A DNA stretch of 64,000 nt, taken from contig NC_087064.1 of assembly GCF_963678635.1 (NCBI RefSeq), positions 56,430,338-56,494,337 on the forward strand. The letters run 5' to 3'. The notes beneath the pieces were generated by a model that saw only the letters and a program-made list of their open reading frames with translations, searched no databases and was not told the DNA's origin. Numbering within the stretch: the first letter of the stretch is position 1; the number at the start of each line of letters is the position of its first letter. The position numbers were made by a program, and so were the translations under genes. Origin of the DNA: Symsagittifera roscoffensis. Its lineage: Eukaryota > Xenacoelomorpha > Acoela > Convolutidae. This document shows positions 9,132 to 18,727 of this stretch, piece after piece.

Positions 9132-9599
9132 ATGACCCGAGTCAAGGTGGAAGACCTTTCGTATTACCCGAGGCCACAACCAACGCCCGAAATTCCGGAA
9201 ATTGAAAATACGCCAACATTGCAACGCATAACAGAAACCAGACAGAAACTCTTCTTCTATTTTGAAACTGGCTATTCTCATCTTCCAAAAGTGACCAAAT
9301 ATTTTGACGCCATTGACCGGGAACATTTGAAACTGGGTTCCATTGGAACTGTAACTGGACTCACTTTTCTCTGGGCTGTTGCTAGGAAGAAGAGCCGAAG
9401 GCCTTTTAAATTGGTGTTCTATCCAGCATTTACAGGAGGCCTGACTGCGGCTGTGAGTTACAGAGACACACTTTCAGATGTGTATAAGAACTGGTTTGGT
9501 GAATTACCGGCTGTTGATGTACCGATGCCTGAGTCAATTAGTAGATACGTAAGTGACTACTGTACAAATAATTTGTTAGCATGTTTATGTGCAAGGTGA
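9132..9599 (+). CDS. ApoO-domain MICOS subunit (MIC26/MIC27-like)
   Basis: Small protein of the mitochondrial inner membrane, homologous to the apolipoprotein O family (MIC26/MIC27) that shapes cristae junctions. The signature is the helical-hairpin region at residues 67-110: GSIGTVTGL, then a short basic loop ARKKSRR, then K.VFYP....GGLTAAVSY, which matches the family pattern G.ITV.GL..L..ARKGS..KK..YP.GL..L.A. An N-terminal VEDLSYY...P segment also fits. The start is supported by an in-frame TGA at 9123-9125 just upstream; TTTTCAG ending at 9119 may end a 5' UTR intron. The 3' end is uncertain. A perfect GTAAGT donor at 9549 follows codon 139, and a CTTTCAG acceptor at 9836-9842 would add 15 codons up to TAG at 9888-9890. 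Without splicing the frame stops at 9597-9599 (155 aa). No long mitochondrial presequence is seen. Confidence 0.75.
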   Translation: MTRVKVEDLSYYPRPQPTPEIPEIENTPTLQRITETRQKLFFYFETGYSHLPKVTKYFDAIDREHLKLGSIGTVTGLTFLWAVARKKSRRPFKLVFYPAFTGGLTAAVSYRDTLSDVYKNWFGELPAVDVPMPESISRYVSDYCTNNLLACLCAR

Positions 9600-10119
9600 C
9601 AGCGAAGCGTGGGTTTTTTAGCAGTAATTAGACAACCGCGTACTCATACTTGTCAGTAAGTAGACACATGCTGTATTAACCAATCGAATTCAGGACAAGA
9701 AAGCAAAAGCACGAAACTGATAAATAATGATTGTTCATTTCGTAAGCTTGCTTGCGCATTAGGCCATTGGACCTAAGATCAAAATTCGATCGTGGCTTTC
9801 CTATTGAGACAGGACACGGTTAATGTCTGGCAACTCTTTCAGCTTCTTCAAGGGGAATCTGAACTTGGTTTTGAATGTCAAATAACTTAGACCAAACGAG
9901 CAGTGCAACAGTGCTTTGTTTTTTTTCTCCGCATTGATACATTGATTATCACAAAATCGCAACAATTGAGCGGAATAAGTAAAAAGACAAGAGATCCATC
10001 TGTCACGTTTGTACTCATTTGTTTACTTCGGTTTTTGAAGTTTTCGCAAAATTGCGGGACCCATCTTTCATTCCTGCTTTTTCTTGGGAGCGAACTATCA
10101 TACTTGTTACTAGGTAATG
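9600..10119. other. Intergenic, nothing beyond a possible small exon
   Basis: Contains the possible short terminal exon 9843-9890 of the gene upstream. Otherwise AT-rich with no recognisable gene. Confidence 0.4.
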
Positions 10120-10129
10120 TGATACTAGT

Positions 10130-10245
10130 TTAACGACAGGACATTGAGAGATGATCGTTAAAACACAAATGATCGTTAAAACATTTAAAATGAATTTCAA
10201 ATGTTTTAACGACAAATGATCGTTAAAACATTTAAAATAATTTTT
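10130..10245. repeat. Cluster of direct and inverted CGTTAAAACATTT motifs
   Basis: GATCGTTAAAACA occurs near 10153, 10170 and 10219, and the inverse AAATGTTTTAACGAC near 10200-10214, so the segment 10170-10235 can fold. It lies about 160 bp left of the MITE 10403-11231. It could be the end of an undefined element. Confidence 0.55.
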
Positions 10246-10424
10246 TGAATTTAAGCAGTTTATATTGGAGAATTGCGTGTAGCGTCGTCCTAAGTCTTTT
10301 CAAAAACAGTTGTCGTCCTAACAGATGTCGTTTTGTTTGCCAGACACCAAGCAAAGCGTGCGGATCAAGTTAACCAAAAATATGGTGCTAGGTATTTTAG
10401 CAGACCGGTTTTTTTTAGCAGACC

Positions 10425-10504
10425 AATGTTTTATCAGACCAATGTTTTATCAGACCAATGTTTTATCAGACCAATGTTTTATCAGACCAATGTTTTATCA
10501 GACC
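10425..10504. repeat. 16-bp minisatellite, five perfect copies
   Basis: The unit AATGTTTTATCAGACC is repeated five times without a mismatch, inside the left end of MITE copy 1. Its last bases (CAGACC) resemble the MITE terminal AGCAGACC, so the array probably arose by expansion of the terminal region. Confidence 0.95.
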
Positions 10505-10514
10505 CAGGACAATT

Positions 10515-10959
10515 GAATGAATGAATCATATCAAGAGCGCATTAAGGTTATAATGTTCTTGCGAAAGCTTTTTCTTCCAGGATGTGGACGTCGTCGGTCT
10601 GGAAATCCTTTCTGAAGGTCTTCAACAGGTTGGCTGGTTTCTGTCCTTTTCCTTTTCGTTTGGGTAGAGTTTGCACGTGTTCGTAGATTTGCTTGATGGT
10701 CGTGTCTCGTCGTAATACGTGTCCCAGGTGGTTGCGTCTTCGCTCAGTCACAAATTCTGAAAGAGGTACAGTTCTCGTTACCTCGTACAACACATCATTG
10801 GAAATGATTTTCGGGTAATGAATGTTCAGTACCCTTCTCAGGTGTTTTCTGTGAAGAATATCAAGTTTATCGTTCGTGCCCTTGTTAGCATGCCAGGTTG
10901 AGCAGTTGTAGGTTAGTATGGACCGTACATACGTCGTGTAAATAGACGTCGTGTCCTGA
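10515..10959 (-). mobile_element. 5'-truncated LINE fragment (C-terminal end of ORF2)
   Basis: A non-LTR retrotransposon remnant on the minus strand. The frame gives YVRSILTYNCSTW, LHRKHLRRVL, ISNDVLYEVT...PLSEF and RRRNHLGHVLRRD, the typical thumb and C-terminal region of L2/RTE/CR1-like LINEs. The 3' tail is a short (ATTC)n repeat read on the minus strand (10515-10528). The 11-bp repeat CCAGGACAATT at 10504-10514 and 10960-10970 is a target-site duplication. The related MITE at 11946 shows the uninterrupted site. Reading frame intact for about 135 codons, but it lacks the catalytic RT and endonuclease domains. Confidence 0.85.
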
Positions 10960-11945
10960 CCAGGACAATTACCAAGTCAGAAAGCTAACTTCAAACGAGT
11001 GTTTTTGTGCGCGTAGATCATTGTTTTGCCGCTAATTTAGAATTATATTTTTGAAGTTGTTCGTTTCGTTGGCAACTCGTGAGATAATTGTCTTTATTGG
11101 GGAAGCTTGACCCAAGACTGAGTGTCTTTTGAGTCTGTCACTCAACCATGCATCAGTTTAATGCGTTGGTATACCAAAAGACTGATTTTTGACTTTTTAT
11201 TATAAAAGATTGGCCTGCTAAACGATCGGTCTTCCTAATATAACAAGTTAAGCTCCTTCAGCCCTTTTTAGTGTTCACTTCGTTTAAATTCAATTTGCTA
11301 AGCGCTGCATGTAAAATGCTCTAAGCTGGTTGATTCAAAGTTCGAACTCAGAACCAAGCTAAAATCCTCACCTCACCCCTAAACGGATTTTTGTTTGGGG
11401 TGGGGGCGTTGTTTGCTTGGTTCCAAAGTGCCGTTATTTTGATGAACTTTGTTACTGAAACGATTGGGACAAATAGATTTCATTCTTTTATCAATTTTGT
11501 TAGTTTTGTCCAGTTAGTTTAATTGAGAGGCTTTTTTCGGCGGTACTACTATGATACAGTGGTCCCACGAAAACAAACAACTTTGATAGACAGGTCCCGC
11601 GTGTTATAATTTTTTTTACAAAATAATTTGTGTATAAATTATTTGGGAATTTTTTATTCCGCCCAATTTTTGCAATTTTGTTGCAATAATGTAAAAATAC
11701 TGATCACAAATCCCACTGATTTGTTGGTTGATAAAGTGTTACCTTGAAAATAACCAGCTCCTTGAGAAAAAGAAACCTTGGGCTCTGAAATTGCTTTAAA
11801 ATTATCATTTTGCCATACAGAATGGTGTCGCAGTTTCTTTTCAAACAAATAGATTTTGTTACTTCGTTAAACATCTCCCTACGCCTTTTTGAGATAGAAA
11901 GTTCAAAAAAACACACCAAAAATTCAGTTATGATGACAAATAGCT

Positions 11946-12238
11946 GACCGGTTTTTTTAGCAGACCCAGAACAATTAGCAAGTCAGAAAGCAAACTTCAA
12001 ATGAGTTTTTTGGGCGCGTAGATCATTGTTTTGCCGCTAATTTAGTCTGTTGTGTTTTTGGAGTTGATCTTTTTGTTGACAAATCTTGGGATAAATGTTT
12101 TTATTGAGGAAGCGTGACCCAAGACTGAGCGTCTTTTGGAGTCTGTCAATCAACCATGCATCTGTTTTTTGCGTTGGCCTACCAAAGTACTCAATTTTTC
12201 ACTTTTAATGATAAAAGATTGGTCTGCTTAACAATCGG
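11946..12238. mobile_element. MITE copy 2 (uninterrupted)
   Basis: 293 bp bounded by GACCGG-T(7)-AGCAGACC (left) and GGTCTGCTTAACAATCGG (right), an imperfect inverted pair. It aligns with copy 1 at 10403-11231 once the LINE is removed, and it contains the pre-insertion version of the LINE target (CCCAGAACAATTAGCAAGTC). A clear target duplication was not found. Confidence 0.7.
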
Positions 12239-12244
12239 AGCCCT

Positions 12245-12500
12245 GAAGTTTCGACTGTCATTTAAGGTCTATGGAGCAGAAATAACATGAAATACTTAAA
12301 TGTAATAAAACAAAATTGAAATTTTTCTTCTATTTGAGATTTTTTGTGAAAACATCCCAAACGCCATATTAAGTACAAAGTTATAGATTTTGCTCCTATT
12401 ATAAATCAATTATGGCATATAAGCCTCCTTTAGCCAATTTGGAACGATTAAGTCTCACTTACGCGTTAATAGCGCGAAATATGAAATGAATTTTTGCATG
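12245..12500 (-). repeat. R-B family, partial inverted copy
   Basis: Reverse-orientation fragment of the R-B repeat. It contains ACGCGTTAATAGCGCGAAAT (12462-12481) and AACGCCATATTAAGTACAAAG, the reverse of the blocks GCTATTAACGCGTAAG and CTTTGTATGGCGTG in the plus-strand copies. The left end of the family (GTTCCGAC...) is missing. Confidence 0.65.
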
Positions 12501-12752
12501 GTGAACGAACTAACTATTGTGAGCACATTTGTTCTTCATGCCTTGCATCGTTCAGACTTAATAGCACGTTAAAACACCTAAGAAAATGAAAACTTTGAAA
12601 AATGGGGGGGGGGGGGGTGGAAAGTGGAACAGACCAAATCAGAACTTTAATATTTCTGAGCTGACTGACTGATCGCATTTTTACATATGGAACCACTTTC
12701 TGTAATGCAATGTGCGGCCGTTCTTGGTTAGATCGAAGTTTTGTTTTATTAA

Positions 12753-12834
12753 GGCAAGTTGGCCGAGTGGTCTAAGGCGCTAGGTTTAGGCCCTAGTATC
12801 TTCGGATGCGTGGGTTCGAATCCCACACTTGTCA
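12753..12834 (+). tRNA. tRNA-Leu, anticodon UAG
   Basis: 82 nt. The acceptor stem GGCAAGT pairs with ACTTGTC (one G-U), with discriminator A at 12834. The D arm has TGGCCGAGTGGTCTAAGGCGC, shared with animal leucine tRNAs. The anticodon stem is CTAGG/CCTAG around loop TTTAGGC. A class II variable arm (ATCTTCGGAT) and T arm GTGGG-TTCGAAT-CCCAC follow. The Pol III B box is GGTTCGAATCC (12813-12823) and the terminator is a run of seven T at 12838-12844. No intron. All stems are intact, so it looks functional. Confidence 0.97.
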
Positions 12835-12844
12835 TAATTTTTTT

Positions 12845-13589
12845 GCTTTGTCTTGTTTTATCGAATCACGCATTTCGATACAAAAAACTTCTTTTAACCA
12901 CCATTGAGACTTTTGCATTCAACAAATTTCAATTCATCGTTAAAATAATGCAGACGTTCATCAAACCTGAAATAACGGCCTAATCTGATATTCGTTCGTT
13001 TTTAAGCTGAAAAAAGCAGGTGCTTCTTGGGATTCGCTGAAGAAAGACAGAACTGCCCAGGATTTCGGTCAGGGTGGGAAGGAAGATGATGAAATGTACA
13101 GCACCCGGAGATAGCGAGACATGAAGAAACTACCGAAATGAAAAAATAACGACAATAACCAAACCAATATTACTGATTGATTTAGTAAATGAAATAGTTT
13201 GAGTAGTCAAGAATTATTTGAAAATATTCCAGTTTTCTCAAGGCAATTTTTTCTGCACATTAATTGCATCTGAAACCACTCAAGGAAATGGATCCCCTCG
13301 CATGAGCGACTTCTACGTAGTCAAGTCGAATGTTTAAAATGATGTTCAATATGAAGCAAGTGTGGTATTTGGGCCAATATCCGCTATAATTTATGCAATT
13401 CGAAGGCAGCTATGATGGTAAACCTATCTCACGAAATTAGTGTGACATAAAGATAATATGGTAAAGGTGGAAATTTTTGCATTGCTTATGCGAACTTGTA
13501 GATGATGCAGAGCCAATTACGTTGTTGTTAGCTGATAAAGATATCTTTGAAATCAGTGGTGTTCGACAATGTAGGCCATATGAGTTGTC
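12845..13589. other. Intergenic between tRNA-Leu and tRNA-Sec
   Basis: No protein gene seen. TTATGCAATT at about 13391-13400, some 190 bp before tRNA-Sec, resembles the octamer (ATGCAAAT) of the distal element used by vertebrate tRNA-Sec promoters. A TATA-like ATAAAGATATC lies at about 13535-13545, further upstream than the usual -30. Both are weak. Confidence 0.35.
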
Positions 13590-13676
13590 GCCTACCTGAG
13601 CTTCGGTGGTCCGGGGTGCAGGCTTCAAACCTGTAGCTGTCTAGCGACAGAGTGGTTCAATTCCACCTGGTGGGCG
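13590..13676 (+). tRNA. tRNA-Sec (selenocysteine), anticodon UCA
   Basis: 87 nt. The tRNA is first charged with serine and then converted to selenocysteine, which is inserted at UGA codons. The anticodon arm GCAGGCTTCAAACCTGT, the long variable arm AGCTGTCTAGCGACAGAG and the T arm GTGG-TTCAATT-CCAC are the same as in other animal tRNA-Sec. The anticodon is at 13625-13627. The acceptor GCCTACCTG pairs with CTGGTGGGC as the 9-bp stem typical of this tRNA, with one T-G pair and one T-T mismatch at the inner end, and discriminator G at 13676. The acceptor and D-arm sequences differ from vertebrate ones while keeping pairing, which argues for a real, diverged gene rather than contamination. A T4 run lies at 13704-13707. 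Confidence 0.97.
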
Positions 13677-13691
13677 AATAGTTATTAAGAC

Positions 13692-13788
13692 GAAGATCTG
13701 GCTCTTTTCCAGTCCCCCCTTTCAAATTCAATATTGAAAAGTCTATATTTTGAAGGGGGAACTGGAAAAGAGCTGAAGATCTTTCTTC
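13692..13788. repeat. Foldback directly downstream of tRNA-Sec
   Basis: Left arm 13692-13726 (AAGATCT, GCTCTTTTCCAGT, CCCCC) and right arm 13748-13788 (GGGGG, ACTGGAAAAGAGC, GAAGATCTT) are inverted copies with a few small indels and a spacer of about 21 bp. The first T4 after tRNA-Sec lies inside the left arm, so a read-through transcript could include it. Confidence 0.8.
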
Positions 13789-14120
13789 ATTACAAGCTGC
13801 ATGCCTGCCCCCGGTAACAAAAGTAAAAAAAACCTCTCTCCAAATCGCTATTAATGGTTAATGGTTACGCGCGGATTTAGGTAGGATTTCTCGTCGACCT
13901 TTATTAATTGCCTCAAAGAGCTCAGAAAATAAATTTGGTCGACCTAAAAAAAGAAAATCCGAGAAAATCTTAGATCCGCGCCGGGATCTTAGCTTAAATT
14001 CGAATTGTTCAATTTACATGTTTTAACTTTCATTTGTCGACTTAATGTCTTGTGTTATTTACCTAGCACCAATTTCATGGCCATGGTCATTGGTAATTCA
14101 GTTTTAGATCAGATGCCAAA
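13789..14120. other. Region upstream of GPALPP1
   Basis: Contains GCGCGGATTTAGGTAGGATTTC (about 13869-13890) and its imperfect inverse GAAAATCTTAGATCCGCGCC (about 13963-13982), which is a short version of the GGCGGATCTAGGA element family. CATGGCCATGG occurs near 14078. A short out-of-frame ATG at 14113 precedes the GPALPP1 start. No promoter motif is certain. Confidence 0.5.
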
Positions 14121-14861
14121 ATGAGCAAAAACGGAGTTGTCATCGGCCCCACCCTACCGCCTCATCTGCGCCATAATATACCCGAACAGTTGGAAACTGA
14201 CAATGACGATCCGAATCCGAAGGCCAAACAGTCATATAATGACCACATAAAAAGTGATTCGGAATCCGATGATGAGTTCGGCCCCGCGTTGCCTCCGCCA
14301 TTGTCAGAGTCTGGTGCATCGAAACTAGAAGAAAGATCTGAGGCGCAGATAGCGGCGGAACCACAAGAAGCCGATGGCCCAACAATCGGTCCTATATTTT
14401 CCGACTTAGTTTCGGGAGAGCCGACAGCTAAAAGACCGAAAATGGTGCGAAAAGACGTCAGCGAGAAAAAAGTGCAAAGAGAGGAATGGATGACTTTGGT
14501 TCCAGAAGTTTTGACCAAAAATTTTGGTAGCGGTCCCCGAAAATTTGACACTTCATCTCGTAGTAAAATTCCAATCGACGCCGACGAAGCCGAGCGAGGG
14601 TCACGTGATTTCGAACAGGAACGAATTGCGAGAGAGTTGTCGGATAAACGAAAAGCGTCCTCGCTTCTTGACGAGCACCGAAAAATCGAGAATGAAAAGG
14701 CAGAAAAACAGAAGGACGAAAAATTAGAAAGAGTTCCATTTAACCGCGAAAGAGATATGAAAACGCGGTTATTAGACTCAGACGCAAAAAATAAACTGAT
14801 CAAAAACTGTCAAGCCTTTTCCTCAAAGTTTTCAAGCAGCAAAACTAGCAAGTATCTGTAA
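14121..14861 (+). CDS. GPALPP motifs-containing protein 1 homologue
   Basis: 246 residues in one exon. Three copies of the family motif are visible: GPTLPP (9-14), GPALPP (54-59) and a degenerate GPTIGP (86-91), separated by acidic, low-complexity sequence. The conserved C-terminal domain (DUF3752 type) starts with REEWMTLVPEV (120-130) and ...FGSGPRKF, continues through a charged helix rich in E, K and R, and ends with F-x-R-x-x-D...KKLI-type and SKFSS..KYL residues that match the end of the human protein. Human GPALPP1 is longer, about 340 residues. The function is poorly known; proteins of this family are presumed nuclear. The start is the first ATG in frame, but no in-frame stop was found close upstream, so a 5' exon cannot be excluded. 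Confidence 0.9.
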   Translation: MSKNGVVIGPTLPPHLRHNIPEQLETDNDDPNPKAKQSYNDHIKSDSESDDEFGPALPPPLSESGASKLEERSEAQIAAEPQEADGPTIGPIFSDLVSGEPTAKRPKMVRKDVSEKKVQREEWMTLVPEVLTKNFGSGPRKFDTSSRSKIPIDADEAERGSRDFEQERIARELSDKRKASSLLDEHRKIENEKAEKQKDEKLERVPFNRERDMKTRLLDSDAKNKLIKNCQAFSSKFSSSKTSKYL

Positions 14862-17379
14862 TTATGTTTGATTTGCATTCATATGTTTCCATCTTTTTAA
14901 TTTATTTGTGACCCTTTGTAGCGCTCAACTGGTAGCGTTGAAGCAGAAAGTATTTTTTTTGCTTTCTTTTGAGCGCTTCTATCCAGACTCCAAAATTTAA
15001 CCTCGTCATCAACCAAGGACCCCGATCAACTTTACTACCCCGATAACCTGAGGTACCTTTGGATTTCTCCATCTTACTTCACCAAATTGTGGCCGGTTAA
15101 TCCTAACATATATTACCCTTGCGATAAGCAAGGGTATTACTATCGGGTACTAGACTTTTCCCCTAAACAGGTTTGTACATAGAATGGACGAAATGGAATG
15201 GTAAGCATTCCATTAACACGATGGTTTGTGTAGTGTGCAGTTGTTGCATATTAGGTATGCTTTTCTAAGAGTATTTTTTTCTGTGCTGAAAAATTTCGGT
15301 AGAATTTGGGCGCTGGCAGAAGTCGGCTATGATTTCATCGGCTTATTTTCCGAATGTTTTTTTTTTCGATTATTTTTTTTGGAATTATGCGGGAATGATT
15401 GATTTCTGAAATGAAATTATGGAAAATTTTGAATAAACATTCTACACTCTTGAAAAAAAAAATTAAACATAAAAAATATTCAAAATTTTTACATTTTTTC
15501 TGCTGGTTTTTCTCAGTTTAAGTAACCGAAATAGTTCGAACTTTTTTTTTCGGTTGATCGATCGGTTGTATCTATCGCAATCTTTTTGGTGCAAATAAAA
15601 TTGATCATTAGTTTTAGCTCATTTTTGTTACATTTTTCTTAGCCTGCAATCCTGTCAAATCAGAATTAAATCAACATAAAATTTTCAGTAATTTTGTTCA
15701 AAAATGCTAGATGCATTTGTTGTTTTACTCTGTCAACTTGAGTTGCTGTCTGCTACTTTTCCTGATTAATTTTAAGTAATCGTTTAAATTCAGTTGTTGT
15801 TAAAATTGTATCGAAATAATTTTCGCGTTTTTTTGGCCAATTAAAAAAAACTATTCAAATTTATTTCAATTCCAGATATAATTGATACGTTTCCGTGATC
15901 ATTCATTTTTTGAAAATGGCTCAATGGTACATCTTTGGGTCTTTTCTTAGCAATTTAAGTTTAATTGCATTTTTGGTTGAGTTTTCGTTCCAATTTCTCT
16001 TTCTATAAACTTGTTTTTTCAGCAGCGTCTCTTTCTTGTTTCTGCATTGTTGTTGGATTCGAGTTCTTTTATGAAAATTGTTTTCAAGCAAGAAATTTGA
16101 ATTTGAACTGTTTTTTTTCTAATTGTTTTTGAAATTTATCATTTTCAATAGCTGTTTCTGGAATCGTCTTATCTTTTTTCCTGGTGAACAGCCCACATAT
16201 GTGTTTTTAGTTTAATCTTATTTTTCTGATTGTTGGAAAATGTATACCGTTTTTGGATAATTGCATTTTGTTTTATCTAAAAAACAATTAGAAATCGTTT
16301 TTTTTTCATCAGTGTGCTGTTCACAAATAGTTTCATTACATGTTTTCTGCATAGCTGGCCAGTTTAAATTTTTTTATAGGCATACATTTTCCATCGCAAA
16401 GAGTTCGAGGCTCTGCTTCGCATCTGTGTATGAAACTGGGCGCAATTTTTTCTAATTTCGAGGAGGACAACATTAAAAAAAACGCAACATTTTTTCTTCA
16501 AGACAAAGAGCGTCTAATATAACCGAGCCTCGACATTAGAACAGGCGACTACTGGGAACGAGCAACAGCTGGCAGCCTTGCTCTTCAATTTTGCTTACGT
16601 GTATACAACAACTGCGAAATCCTCTCTATCAAAAGACTTTGAAAAGCTTAAACGCGCAGGCGATAAATGGTAGCATTTCAAAAAGCCAAAACTGATTTAG
16701 CACGGCAAAACAAGTGAACGGCTATGCAAGGGCGGCTGGTCAAATTAAATTTTGTTGAATATGTTTAGGTTTTTTAAAATTTCTCGTGAAATAGGGCGTT
16801 AGCAATTACAATAAGTATAGCATACTACTCGCTTAGAATACAGCATGTTTTAATCAAACGTTGATCGCGAAGCATACTGTTAGTTATTCTAACTGCAGAT
16901 AATTTAACATCATCTTTCAAAAAATTTTGTGATAAAGTTCCCGCGTTTCATGAGATGTGAAATTTGAACGGTAAAAGTCTTGGGATCTAATCTGACCAGA
17001 ACTTGTTTTTTTTTTTATATTTCCGTAAATCATAGTTTTTGTGTGAAAGAAAAACTGGAAATGTTCTGTTTAAACAAAAACTGTAGGCCGATTATTTGTC
17101 TGCTTACCTGTTGTTGTCGGCTTAGTTTCACGTCTTGGAACCGTTTTTTGCTGCGCGCATTTTTTAACGTTGCTTTTGATGTTTGATTTCCTCCTACAAA
17201 ATGTAATTTTAATTACCTTGATTTGGTATTTCCTTAATCGGCTATAACAAATTCCTCGGCTCAAAATTGTTTTAGCCTGTTTTTTTTCATCGTCTTAAAG
17301 ACCTAATTTTTTATCATATTAGGGAAAACGCAATTTTAACACTCCAACTTGCACTTTTCAAATTGTTTGTATGTTTACT
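14862..17379. other. Gene-free AT-rich region
   Basis: No exon recognised on either strand. The only structure noted is a small hairpin, TACCCTTG-CGATAAG-CAAGGGTA (about 15116-15138), which recurs at about 22009-22031 in front of another element. Several long T tracts occur. Confidence 0.5.
15116..15138. repeat. Dispersed hairpin TACCCTTG...CAAGGGTA, copy 1
   Basis: Perfect 8-bp arms around a short loop containing GATAAG. A second copy at about 22009-22031 has one base changed in the loop (TGATAAG). The similarity covers AATATTACCCTTG/TTTTTACCCTTG and GGTATT but fades outside. Confidence 0.7.
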
Positions 17380-18665
17380 TATCGGTTTAATGAAATTGCT
17401 TTTTTTATTATAAAAAATTTACTGGAAAAACTTTAGTTTTCCTCGGAAGCTTCCACTGATTTTCATAAAATGGGTATCAGTTGAAAGCTTGCATATTCCC
17501 CGTTAGCTTGCATACTCCCCTAGAGCTTCTTGTTTCTTCACTTCTGTCTACAGCCCTCCAAAAAAAGCTGTGCGGTAAGATTTGATCGATGTTCTTGTGG
17601 GGAAATATTTGATCCATGTTTTAAATTTTTTCCATTTTTTGAAAACTACTCCTCTCAAATCTGAGTTTTTGTTTCAATGGAAAATAATACGAATTTGAAA
17701 AGCTCCCTGCATATGCGTTTACGCCTAAATGTTTTGAACATATAAATAAAGACACTCGGAATACTCGATTTTTTTTATTTTTGAGTGTTATGTGCTTCTT
17801 TTTGATTTTTACGAAAATTTCTCTTTCAAATCTGATGTTTTGTATTCAATAAAATAACGGGTAGTGATAACCTCAGTCTGAGATTTTGAAATCAATTCAA
17901 AAAACGAGTTGTAAAAAGTTAATTTGCTTTTGCGACTAAGCCTAAATTTTTTGGACACCAAAAATATGGCATTCGTTTTTTGACCGTTTTTCTGTATGAA
18001 AACAACCCTCTCCAAATATGACATTTTGGGTTCAATCGAAACTACAGTAGCATGAATTTCTTCTGTACAAGCGACTACGCACTATTTTTCTCACAAAAAG
18101 CTATAATTCTCAGAAATGTCAAACTTTGTCATTCTTGGCCATTTTTTGGTGTTTTTGGAGTTTTCTCCTTAACTATCATGCAAAAAGAAAGCCTAAGTTT
18201 ATAATTGGCCATCCACAGTTTGCTTAGGAAAAAAGTTATGCCCTGCCAATGAGTCAAAGCTTTGAAACTTTTACAGCTTTTCAGAAATTTTTTGTCTTTG
18301 CACGAAAACTACCGTACCAATTTTCAGGTTGTGTTCAACCTAAAAACCCGGTTCTTAAAATTTTTGGCTGTTTCTTAGAAATTTTTGTAATGAACATATC
18401 TGTAATGAAATATTCAATTGAAAAAACCGGTTGCGATAAATGTTGCTGCAGACGCGGGAACTCCTTAATCTTTTGTACAGGAAATATTATCTCCTTGGTA
18501 AAAATGATTATCTCAAAATTTGATACTCATCTGACTTATTTTTGTAGAGAAAGAAGTTAAGTTTTGGGCTGAGTCCAGTTTTTGAAATCACATTTTTCGT
18601 GCTGCATCAGTTAGCAAATTTATTCATTATCAAGCACGCACCTCCAGCTTTAGCTGGGCTCCTAG
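17380..18665 (+). repeat. Dispersed repeat R-H, copy 3
   Basis: Repeats of a core (C)TC(T)CAAATCTGA...TTCAATGGAAA near 17650, 17825 and 18010, about 175-185 bp apart, homologous to the units in 8445-9060 and 6990-7260. The copy ends with the same hairpin CCAGCTTTAGCTGG (18644-18657) and CTAG (18662-18665) as copy 1. No conserved frame. Confidence 0.55.
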
Positions 18666-18727
18666 TTGTTTTGGTATCAAAACATACAAAACTTTTGATT
18701 AACCTAGTTTTTTTTAAACATTTTATT

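Larger units (their letters stand above)
10403..11231. mobile_element. MITE copy 1 (GACCGG...AGCAGACC ends), split by a LINE
   Basis: Left end GACCGG-T(8)-AGCAGACC and right end GGCCTGCTAAACGATCGGTC form imperfect terminal inverted repeats of about 20 bp. The body after 10970 aligns along its whole length with the uninterrupted copy at 11946-12238, for example AAGTCAGAAAGC, CGCGTAGATCATTGTTTTGC and GACCCAAGACTGAG. It is longer than that copy because of a minisatellite (10425-10504) and an inserted LINE fragment (10515-10959). No transposase is encoded, so it is non-autonomous. Confidence 0.72.

Noticed and set aside
14162-14803. 213-codon minus-strand frame opposite GPALPP1
   Set aside because: It is the antisense shadow of the GPALPP1 gene, serine-rich because it complements acidic and arginine codons.
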